Part shown: in pieces, positions 1 through 5,728 of the stretch
Position numbering within the stretch: position 1 is the stretch's first letter
Layout: every line of letters begins with the position of its first letter
NCBI GenBank assembly: GCA_002352605.1
Contig: DEIP01000068.1
Coordinates: 1 to 5,728, forward strand
Direction of reading: 5' to 3'
Source: Desulfobacteraceae bacterium UBA2771
GTDB lineage: Bacteria; Desulfobacterota; Desulfobacteria; Desulfobacterales; Desulfosarcinaceae
Length of the DNA: 5,728 nucleotides
Notes under the pieces: generated by a model
Seen by the model: the letters and a program-made list of their open reading frames with translations, nothing else
Told to the model about the DNA's origin: nothing
The model's database searches: none
Made by a program: the position numbers and the translations under genes

Positions 1-50
1 AATTTACAGTTGCAATCAGACAACTATTGGACAAACAAACGCCAGAATAA
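1..50 (+). CDS. C-terminal tail of an unidentified plus-strand gene (partial)
   Basis: Reading in the frame that starts at position 3, the sequence is open from the window edge and ends FTVAIRQLLDKQTPE followed by TAA at 48-50. The composition looks like an ordinary protein C-terminus: a short amphipathic helix with a charged, polar end. A hairpin with a T-rich tail begins nine bases after the stop, which is where a terminator would be expected, and the next gene converges from the right. Both points favour a real gene end over a chance reading frame. Only fifteen codons are visible, so the product cannot be named. Two other plus frames are also open to the edge, but they continue into the antisense of the transporter gene and look like shadows. 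Confidence 0.4.
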   Translation, partial: FTVAIRQLLDKQTPE

Positions 51-58
51 GAGAAAGG

Positions 59-81
59 TATCGTCACCACGATATATTTTT
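59..81 (+). terminator. Small hairpin with T-rich tail, possible terminator
   Basis: TATCGT at 59-64 pairs with ACGATA at 69-74 around a CACC loop. TA and five T residues follow (75-81), and another T run ends at 90. The stem has only six pairs, two of them G-C, so it is weak. Its place between two convergent gene ends (stop at 50 on plus, stop at 113 on minus) supports a terminator role, mainly for the plus-strand gene. On the minus strand the downstream side has only a broken T run. Confidence 0.35.
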
Positions 82-112
82 CTACTTTTTGCCCTACAAT
101 CAAGCGATTTTT

Positions 113-979
113 TCATCCGGTCCACCCTACGAAGATGGCCCCGGCCAGCATGATGACGGCACCGGCGAGCCGAAGCCCACCTTTTTCCTCCTTCAACCAA
201 AATATGCCGTAGGCAGCGCCAAACAAGAGGCTCGTCCGTTTGATGGCGATCATGTAAGCGGCCTCGATCTTAGCGATGGCCAACATATGGGTAAACATCA
301 TCATTGCCATCATAAAACCAATGAGAATTCCGGGGAATATGGGTCCAACCGTTTGCCGCTCCTTTCGATCTTCAAGCCAGGGACCGAGAATAACGATCAG
401 CGCCGTGAAGGCAAGAAAGTAGACGACGGCGAAAAAATAGGGATTGGTGTGCAAGATCGCTGTCTTTCCGATCACCGCGGTGATGGAATACAAAAGGGCC
501 GTTATGACGATCAGCCTCGGACCTTGTTGGTGGAAAATTTCGCGTAGCGGGAACAAAAGTCCTGCTTTTATATTGGACAGGTTGACCACGTAAGAACCGA
601 TCACGATCAGTCCGATGCCCACGGCGCCTCTGACACCCACGGTTTCTGCCAGAACGATTCGGCCCGTAAGCACGATAAAAACCGGCGTAAGGGCGAAAAA
701 AGGAAGGCAAAGGGAAAGCGGAGAAGACCGAATCGCCTTCATATAACAAAAAAGGGCCAGTGCTTCCAAAGGCAACCCTACGGCCAAGCAGAGGTAGAAC
801 ACCCGATCCGGTCGGACCATGGGAATGAAAAATAAGGCGGCCATCAGCCACGGCAGGGCGAAGAGGTAGCGGATTCGTCCCATGGCAAAGGGGGAACAAT
901 CTTTGTAGTACCGTTTGGTCAGTGCATCCACCGTAGCCAGGCAAAATGCACAGAGCAGGGAAAGAAAGAACCAGTCCAT
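113..979 (-). CDS. EamA/DMT-family membrane transporter, 288 residues
   Basis: This is an integral inner-membrane protein of the drug/metabolite transporter superfamily. The hydrophobicity pattern shows ten likely membrane helices, at about residues 3-20, 36-54, 60-80, 88-106, 115-132, 155-173, 181-198, 213-233, 240-260 and 268-285, with almost no soluble domain. This is the usual size and two-times-five-helix layout of tandem EamA domains. Each half has the family's glutamate after its fourth helix: E112 (after LTGRIVLAE) and E264 (after KRTSLLFGAAYGIFWLKE). The substrate cannot be read from sequence; family members export or import amino acids, nucleosides, sugars or other small metabolites. 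I chose the ATG at 979 because the protein then begins MDWFFLSLL directly in helix 1, with a purine-rich ribosome-binding site (GGGAAAAGG) ahead of it. An in-frame ATG at 1036 would add 19 polar residues and lies inside a leader inverted repeat. The gene stands alone, facing away from the SNF2 gene's stop by a 487-base gap. Confidence 0.9.
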   Translation of the reverse strand: MDWFFLSLLCAFCLATVDALTKRYYKDCSPFAMGRIRYLFALPWLMAALFFIPMVRPDRVFYLCLAVGLPLEALALFCYMKAIRSSPLSLCLPFFALTPVFIVLTGRIVLAETVGVRGAVGIGLIVIGSYVVNLSNIKAGLLFPLREIFHQQGPRLIVITALLYSITAVIGKTAILHTNPYFFAVVYFLAFTALIVILGPWLEDRKERQTVGPIFPGILIGFMMAMMMFTHMLAIAKIEAAYMIAIKRTSLLFGAAYGIFWLKEEKGGLRLAGAVIMLAGAIFVGWTG

Positions 980-984
980 CGTAT

Positions 985-995
985 CGCCTTTTCCC
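985..995 (-). promoter_or_regulatory. Ribosome-binding site that sets the transporter start
   Basis: On the minus strand GGGAAAAGGCG ends five bases before the ATG at 979, and its AAGG core is seven bases from it. This is normal Shine-Dalgarno spacing. It supports the inner ATG rather than the in-frame ATG at 1036, whose upstream sequence (GGTGGCAACGGTGTCCG) has no good site at proper spacing. Confidence 0.55.
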
Positions 996-1001
996 GAATT
1001 G

Positions 1002-1047
1002 AACGGTGTTCGTTTTTTTAGGAAGGGGCGCATCATCGGACACCGTT
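1002..1047 (-). promoter_or_regulatory. Leader hairpin whose loop is complementary to the transporter RBS
   Basis: AACGGTGT at 1002-1009 and ACACCGTT at 1040-1047 are perfect inverted copies. Two more C-G pairs form after one C·A mismatch in the minus-strand transcript. The 24-base loop contains CGCCCCUUCC (1030 to 1021). That segment can pair with GGAAAAGGCG (994 to 985), the ribosome-binding site, in two blocks of four pairs around two C·A mismatches. A hairpin loop pairing with sequence downstream of the stem would be a pseudoknot that hides the ribosome-binding site. The complementarity is visible in the sequence. Folding and regulation are inference, and no known riboswitch class was recognised. 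Confidence 0.3.
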
Positions 1048-1152
1048 GCCACCTCGCAGACGGTTATACCTTGACGCATCTCATCAAGAAAGATAAAAAC
1101 GCTGTTGTTTACCCTTTATGAACGCAAACTCATTCCTAAGAAAACGGAATAC

Positions 1153-1181
1153 AGGATATTGGTTTCCGATACCTTCTTCAA
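1153..1181 (-). promoter_or_regulatory. Weak sigma-70-like promoter candidate for the transporter
   Basis: On the minus strand TTGAAG (1181-1176) and TATCCT (1158-1153) are separated by 17 bases. Each hexamer matches four of six consensus positions. Transcription from it would start near 1146 and give a leader of roughly 165 bases that includes the hairpin at 1002-1047. Matches of this quality arise by chance, so this is only a candidate. Confidence 0.2.
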
Positions 1182-1399
1182 ATGACGGCACGGATGTTAC
1201 CATGGGTCATGCTCATCGTGGCAACCGCCCCCTTTACGGTTCTGGCCAAGTCCTCGGAACCCAAGACGAATTCCGGGTGTGTCATCCTGCGGCATGAACT
1301 GGGCCGCACAGCAGATTCCATGGTGGACCTGGCCGGGGCGCTGAAGGCTGATACGCGCAGCGAAAAATAGTCCACGCCTGTTTGACGCATAGCGAAACA

Positions 1400-1433
1400 C
1401 CGGCAAGAAAAATGTGGATTTATTTTTTTCCGG
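1400..1433 (-). terminator. AT-rich inverted repeat with CCGG clamp after the SNF2 gene
   Basis: CCGG at 1400-1403 and CCGG at 1430-1433 enclose an A-rich left arm and a T-rich right arm (AAGAAAAAT against ATTTTTTT) with a short GTGGATTT centre. Read on the minus strand, it starts 33 bases after the SNF2 stop codon. It could slow or end transcription of that gene. It lacks the usual GC-rich stem followed by a T run, so a terminator role is uncertain. A GGGGCCCC palindrome (1432-1439) overlaps one end. Confidence 0.25.
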
Positions 1434-1466
1434 GGCCCCAACTTGCGGTTCGAAATGAGGTATGAA

Positions 1467-4400
1467 TCATTCGTCCCGAATCAACCCGAGCAGTTCGTCG
1501 GCGGTCATTTTACCGCTCAAATCGGCGCCGTCCAGCAGGCTATCAGCCAGGTCCCGCTTGGACCGGTGTAGGGCTACGATTTTCTCTTCGATGGTGTGAC
1601 TGGCGATAAGACTATAGACGGTCACCGGCCTTGTCTGACCGATGCGGTGAACGCGATCAGCGGCCTGATCTTCCACGGCCGGATTCCACCAGGGATCCAT
1701 GTGGATGACGTAATCGGCAGCGGTCAGGTTCAGGCCCACGCCGCCTGCCTTTAAACTGATCAGGAACAGATCTCCGTCACCGTCCTGAAATGCCACAACA
1801 CTTCGCTTGCGTGCCTTTTGGGACGTGCTCCCGTCCAGATACTGGTAGCGGATCGATCGCTTTTCCACGTAGTCGCGGATGATATTCAGATGTCCCGTAA
1901 ACTGGCTGAAAACCAAGGCTTTGTGACCGCCGACCAAAAGATCGTCCACGATGTCACCGAATGCACCCAGCTTGGCGCTGGGCAGGGATGCCTCCGGTAA
2001 GACCAGGCTGGGATGGCAGCAGGCCCGGCGCAGCTTCATGATTTCGGCGAGAATTTTCAGGTGCGCGCCTTGGCCGGAGGCACCGTCGCCAGTGAGCGTT
2101 TCCAATGCATTGCGACGAAGCGCCTCATAGAATGCGCGTTCTTCGGCACTCAGTTCCACCTGGATGAGAATATCAGTCCGCGGGGGCAACTCCTCTAAGA
2201 CCTGGCTTTTGGTTCGTCTGAGAATGAACGGTTGGACGAGTTTCTTCAGCCGTTTGCGTGCCGTACGATCCCGGTTCTTCTCGATGGGCGTGGCAAAGGT
2301 GTCGGTGAATGTTTTCAACGATCCCAGCAATCCGGGATTGATAAACGTAAAAAGCGTCCACAGTTCCCCCAAGTGATTCTCGATGGGGGTTCCGGTGGTG
2401 ATCAGTTTAAAGCCGCCGTCGAGTTTCATGGCGGCCTGGGAGCGTTTGGTGGTATGGTTCTTGATGGCCTGGGCCTCGTCCAACACAATGATTTCAAAAT
2501 GAACTGCGGCCAGCATCTTTGCGACTTTTTCTTGTTGTAGCAGACCATAACTGACCACCAGTAGATCGAAGGGATTGAGATCCGCTACAATCCGTCCCCG
2601 ATCACCATTGGACAATCCGACGACGTTCAACGATGGCGCGAAACGGCCAACTTCGGCCTCCCAATTCATACCCACCGATGTGGGGGCGACGACGAGGCTA
2701 GGGCCTCTGGCCGCACGGGTAAGCATGACGGTCAGGGCCTGAAGGGTCTTTCCCAGCCCCATGTCGTCAGCCAGGCACGCCCCCACCCCCCAGTGGCACA
2801 GGCGGGCCAGCCAAACGAAACCCTCGACCTGGTAACCGCGAAGGTCGACCATTAATGTCGACGGAACCTCGGGTTTAAGCGAGAGGGCATCCTCGAACCG
2901 CCCGATGTGGGCCTTCCAGTGTTTGTCTCGGTAAAATCCGCCTACTTCCCCGGCCATATCTTCGAGGAAGAGTGCCGCCAGTGGATGAAAATGCCGATGC
3001 TTTCCCGATTTTTTAGAATAGGCGGCTAACTCTTCCAGGCGTCTTTTAAACGCCCAGGTCAGGGCCAAAAACTGACCGTCCTCCAGTTGGACAAAACGCC
3101 CCTTGGCATTTTCCAGCAGGTCGAGAAGCCGCTCCATGGAGAGTACCAGATCATTGTCTACTTTCAGTTCGCCGGACACGGAAAACCAGTCCCGCGACTT
3201 CTCGACACGGATGAAAAAATGCTTCATCTCCGTCTGCCGACGAAGGGTGAACGGTTCACCCTCTGGCCATTTCAGGGCCACCGAAGGCTCAAGTGCATTT
3301 AATTCCATGAGAGTCTCGAAGCACGCCTCAAGCGTGTTCAGTGTCCACTCCCACATGCCCGCATCCAGCTCCCCAGAGACCAGCGTGGGACAGCCGGTTA
3401 CTGCTATTCCGGCAAGCTGACGCTCCAGTTGGAGGTCTCGTCGGGTACACTGCAGTTTGCCGGCGATGTCGCAGATCAACGTCTCTCCCCCCTCCCCCGG
3501 TCGGAAACAAGGTCCGCCCGGAGCAAAGGGTTGCACCCACACACCGAGTTTCAACCCATCGCCGAGACGACGCAGATGGACATTGGGTGTGGGATCGGCA
3601 GGCGCTTCCTGTGCGGTCTGTCCGATGCCATCGAGCTGCGAGTGGACGGTGACTATGGAAGAAACCCGCTCGACCGCTTCCAGCAACTGTTTCTTGCCCG
3701 CAGCCGGCACCTTGAGCCCTGGTCCGATAATCTTGGCGATGCGACGGACCTCCTCTCCGGTTTCAATCACCTTGACGCGTGTGGACGATTTCTTGATCAG
3801 TTGAACATCTTCGCCGGTATCGGTATGGAAATCGTTGATGAAGGCAATCTTAAATTTGCCGCCCTTGTCCCTGTTGACCGTAAGTTCCGGCGTTCCGGTG
3901 ACGATCTCCATGCGGGTTCGGGGATCTTTTTCGGAAAAAACCAAGGGATGACCGGCAAGGGATGTAAGGGCCTTGCCCGTGAAATGGTAGCTGACTTCCG
4001 GATATCCCCGCCAAATCCTGTGATTCTCTTCGATTCCGGCGCAGACCTTTTCATCTTGAAGGGTCAAAAAATCGAAGGTGTGGATCTCGTGGTAGAGACG
4101 CTTGAGGGCGATCTTGCGTCCCTTGCTCCATGCTCCGCTCGCGGTTCGGACCTGCAAACGCGGTGAAAGATCCCAGAAACCATGCGTCTCATGCATATCG
4201 AAAAACCAGACCAGGCGCAATGGCCGGGCGTCGTCCGTAACGTCGGCATCCTCACGGTTCAGGTTGATCAGCGCGCTCAAGGCCTGCTGCCATCGACTCT
4301 CCGGTCGGATCAGATCGATAATGCTGCGAATACCGCTACGGTCAAAAAATGCCGTCGCCTTTTCAGCCTCTTCACGCACTTTGACATCCAACCGGGCCAG

Positions 4401-5681
4401 AAAAATCGATACTTCCGCCCGCACCCATCCATGGCCATCGTTGTTTGTGGCGATACCTTGTAGAAACGTCAACGATTCAATCAGCCCGCTGCCTTTTCGC
4501 CTGTCCATCCAATAGATGGCAAGGCACTGAATCAAGGAGGAAACCGGATCTTCATGAAACACAATCACATACCATTGCCGTAGGGTTTCAAGGGCATCCG
4601 GGTCTCCCTGGCGGGAGGCGATCAATTCACCCAGAGCGATAAACGCCCGATGTTGGGGATGTTCATTGTCTTTGGCGGCAATAGCGGCGTACGTTTTCGC
4701 CGCCTGGACCTGCTGTTTTGCGCCTTCTTTGACCAACGCCAGTAGAAAAAAGATGCCGGATACAGAAGTAAAGTATATCTTGCGTTTACGGGTGCTCTTT
4801 TTCAGTATTTTCAAGGCGGTCTCGTAAAATTCGACGGCATCGGTGTTGTTTCCGCGCAAAAATGCCGAAAAACCTCTCACCAGAAAGGCGGACATGCCGT
4901 CATCGCCTGCAACCACCGTCTCGGCTTCAATCAGACGGCCGTTTAAAATCAACTGCTCGGCCAGATAGCCCCGGATGTGCTCCCCCTCTTTCGTTTCGGA
5001 GAGAGATGAAACATCTTTCAGGAAATTGAGAAGTTCCGAATTCGGTGAAAGGCCGCAACGCTGAAAATAGCCGGTGAGTTCCTGTGCGATTTCCAACTGT
5101 AGTTGTACGGGAAGATATTCGCGAGTCCATTTCGAATCGAACGAACTCGTGAATATAAGTACAAACGGATGGTCCTGTGGTTTGTTATGGGTGGCGTAAT
5201 GTCTTTCGTAATAATCCATGAGTTCGTGGACGCCATCGAAATCACGCCGATATATCGAAATGCGGATCTCCCGAAAAGTCTGATCGTAGCTTGGAAAATC
5301 GTAGGTTTTTTCGTCAAAGTTTACAGGCATCGTCCGCTGAACAGCATCGGCTATTTCATGAAACCATCCATTTTCCGCCAGCAACCGGCAAATCGGCTCC
5401 CTGAGGGGAACAAAACAACAAAAATGCATCTCATTTCTTTCGACGAGGCCCAGTTTACACAGATCGTCCAGAGTCGGATCCAGATCGGTAACCTTATATT
5501 GTTTAAAATCGTCATCGCCGACAAAAAACTTTTTCATCGCGTTGAGAATATTTGTTCGCGCCGTGTATTCATAGATCACCGCAAGAATATGAATCGTGGT
5601 CTCGTGTAAGGGGGAAAGTTTGTTATAGGCATCGATCCGCTCGATAAACGATTGGTTGTCACTGGTTGTCAACAGCTTCAA
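1467..5681 (-). CDS. Large SNF2/Rad54-family DNA translocase with N-terminal helical regions, 1404 residues
   Basis: This is a superfamily 2 ATPase of the SNF2 type. Such proteins use ATP to move along double-stranded DNA and displace bound proteins, usually without unwinding strands. The C-terminal engine is complete: LRGYQ at 947-951, Walker A DDMGLGKT at 972-979 (K978), the DEAQ box at 1068-1071, motif III TGTPIEN at 1096-1102, motif IV KALVFSQF at 1254-1261, motif V SLKAGGVGLNLTAADYVI, and motif VI DQAADRVHRIGQ at 1338-1349 with arginines 1343 and 1346. About 940 residues precede it. Residues 26-115 look winged-helix-like. About 120-470 are helical and TPR-like, clearest at 265-295 (AFLRGNNTDAVEFYETALKIL). 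About 550-700 look beta-rich. About 720-755 carry FRPGEGG and a CTRRDLQLER stretch, which I recall from other bacterial SNF2 proteins. It starts at TTG behind a strong Shine-Dalgarno site. No frameshift or missing motif was seen. Many bacterial SNF2 proteins are near 1000-1100 residues, so this one is long. Roles could include RNA polymerase recycling (as for RapA), repair or phage defence; context does not decide. Confidence 0.93.
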   Translation of the reverse strand: MKLLTTSDNQSFIERIDAYNKLSPLHETTIHILAVIYEYTARTNILNAMKKFFVGDDDFKQYKVTDLDPTLDDLCKLGLVERNEMHFCCFVPLREPICRLLAENGWFHEIADAVQRTMPVNFDEKTYDFPSYDQTFREIRISIYRRDFDGVHELMDYYERHYATHNKPQDHPFVLIFTSSFDSKWTREYLPVQLQLEIAQELTGYFQRCGLSPNSELLNFLKDVSSLSETKEGEHIRGYLAEQLILNGRLIEAETVVAGDDGMSAFLVRGFSAFLRGNNTDAVEFYETALKILKKSTRKRKIYFTSVSGIFFLLALVKEGAKQQVQAAKTYAAIAAKDNEHPQHRAFIALGELIASRQGDPDALETLRQWYVIVFHEDPVSSLIQCLAIYWMDRRKGSGLIESLTFLQGIATNNDGHGWVRAEVSIFLARLDVKVREEAEKATAFFDRSGIRSIIDLIRPESRWQQALSALINLNREDADVTDDARPLRLVWFFDMHETHGFWDLSPRLQVRTASGAWSKGRKIALKRLYHEIHTFDFLTLQDEKVCAGIEENHRIWRGYPEVSYHFTGKALTSLAGHPLVFSEKDPRTRMEIVTGTPELTVNRDKGGKFKIAFINDFHTDTGEDVQLIKKSSTRVKVIETGEEVRRIAKIIGPGLKVPAAGKKQLLEAVERVSSIVTVHSQLDGIGQTAQEAPADPTPNVHLRRLGDGLKLGVWVQPFAPGGPCFRPGEGGETLICDIAGKLQCTRRDLQLERQLAGIAVTGCPTLVSGELDAGMWEWTLNTLEACFETLMELNALEPSVALKWPEGEPFTLRRQTEMKHFFIRVEKSRDWFSVSGELKVDNDLVLSMERLLDLLENAKGRFVQLEDGQFLALTWAFKRRLEELAAYSKKSGKHRHFHPLAALFLEDMAGEVGGFYRDKHWKAHIGRFEDALSLKPEVPSTLMVDLRGYQVEGFVWLARLCHWGVGACLADDMGLGKTLQALTVMLTRAARGPSLVVAPTSVGMNWEAEVGRFAPSLNVVGLSNGDRGRIVADLNPFDLLVVSYGLLQQEKVAKMLAAVHFEIIVLDEAQAIKNHTTKRSQAAMKLDGGFKLITTGTPIENHLGELWTLFTFINPGLLGSLKTFTDTFATPIEKNRDRTARKRLKKLVQPFILRRTKSQVLEELPPRTDILIQVELSAEERAFYEALRRNALETLTGDGASGQGAHLKILAEIMKLRRACCHPSLVLPEASLPSAKLGAFGDIVDDLLVGGHKALVFSQFTGHLNIIRDYVEKRSIRYQYLDGSTSQKARKRSVVAFQDGDGDLFLISLKAGGVGLNLTAADYVIHMDPWWNPAVEDQAADRVHRIGQTRPVTVYSLIASHTIEEKIVALHRSKRDLADSLLDGADLSGKMTADELLGLIRDE

Positions 5682-5687
5682 AGTGGA

Positions 5688-5694
5688 CTCCTAC
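5688..5694 (-). promoter_or_regulatory. Strong Shine-Dalgarno site that selects a TTG start
   Basis: On the minus strand GTAGGAG ends six bases before the TTG at 5681-5679. This is near-ideal match and spacing and the main reason for choosing TTG. The only nearby upstream ATG codons (ATGATGTAG) run straight into a stop. The next in-frame TTG (codon 4, at 5672) has no comparable site. Only 34 bases remain upstream of the site before the window ends, and no clear promoter is visible in them. Confidence 0.8.
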
Positions 5695-5728
5695 ATCATC
5701 AAAATCAAATATCAAGTGGCATATAAAC

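Larger units (their letters stand above)
1048..1466. other. Intergenic stretch with no convincing gene
   Basis: No reading frame here has good start signals. A plus frame from ATG 1182 to 1370 encodes 62 residues with a hydrophobic, signal-peptide-like start (MTARMLPWVMLIVATAP), but it has no Shine-Dalgarno sequence. The exactly opposite minus frame (TTG at 1441 to 1178, 87 residues) is also open, and so is a second minus frame (1406 to 1197). The plus 1182 frame and its minus partner share the same third codon positions, and about 70 percent of these are G or C between 1182 and 1370. That looks like formerly or currently coding DNA but does not tell the strands apart. It could be a gene remnant, a small unrecognised protein gene, or chance. 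I recognise no RNA gene or transposon end here. Confidence 0.5.

Noticed and set aside
89..547. Plus-strand open frame of 152 codons, open to the left edge
   Set aside because: It is antisense to the transporter, its product has low-complexity charged and His-rich composition, and it has no ribosome-binding site.
977..1036. In-frame ATG at 1036 as the transporter start
   Set aside because: It adds 19 polar residues not needed by the fold, lacks a good ribosome-binding site, and lies in the leader inverted repeat. The ATG at 979 has proper spacing.
372..1079. Minus-strand open frame of 235 codons starting ahead of the transporter
   Set aside because: It overlaps nearly all of the transporter gene in another frame. 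Its product is rich in Arg, Pro, Gly and His, as shadow frames are, whereas the overlapping frame gives a clean ten-helix membrane protein.
2469..2480. DEAQ box instead of DEAH or DEGH as a defect
   Set aside because: To my knowledge DEAQ is common in bacterial SNF2 proteins, and all other motifs are intact, so it does not suggest loss of activity.
3429..4166. Plus-strand open frame of 245 codons inside the SNF2 gene
   Set aside because: It lies wholly antisense to the SNF2 coding sequence and has no recognisable domain. The SNF2 frame is intact across it.
5653..5671. Tandem direct repeat TGGTTGTCA, two copies one base apart
   Set aside because: It lies inside the first codons of the SNF2 gene, has only two short copies, and is explained by codons for Thr-Thr-Ser-Asp-Asn. 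There is no sign of an operator or phase-variable repeat.
1467..5681. SNF2 gene as part of a phage-defence system such as DISARM
   Set aside because: Some defence systems include SNF2 proteins, but no methylase, phospholipase D protein, DUF1998-type protein or nuclease lies in the window. The only neighbours are a membrane transporter and an unidentified gene tail.

Overview
The window carries two complete genes, both on the minus strand, and very probably the last codons of a plus-strand gene at the left edge. Base composition is moderate, slightly above half G+C by eye, with G/C-rich third codon positions. The gene content fits a Gram-negative, free-living bacterium. A sulfate-reducer-like (Desulfobacterota) origin is only an impression from protein style and was not tested.

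Layout, left to right. Positions 1-50 are the likely tail of a plus-strand gene, followed by a small hairpin with T-rich sequence (59-81) that could terminate it. Next, on the minus strand, is a 288-residue drug/metabolite-type (EamA) membrane transporter (113-979), converging on the left-edge gene. Between this transporter and the next gene lie 487 bases (980-1466) with no convincing gene. They hold the transporter's leader, with an inverted repeat whose loop is complementary to the transporter's ribosome-binding site. They also hold a weak promoter candidate, a stretch open in several frames on both strands, and an AT-rich inverted repeat with a CCGG clamp. The rest (1467-5681, minus) is one very large gene encoding a 1404-residue SNF2/Rad54-type ATPase. 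It begins at a TTG codon behind a strong Shine-Dalgarno sequence.

The two complete genes point the same way, but the 487-base gap argues against simple co-transcription, and nothing in the sequence links their functions. The SNF2 protein is the most unusual element. A complete C-terminal translocase engine is attached to roughly 940 residues made of a winged-helix-like start, a TPR-like helical stretch and a beta-rich middle region. No partner gene (methylase, nuclease, phospholipase D or other defence component) is visible, so I do not assign it to a defence system. I found no RNA genes, CRISPR array, insertion sequence or attachment site.
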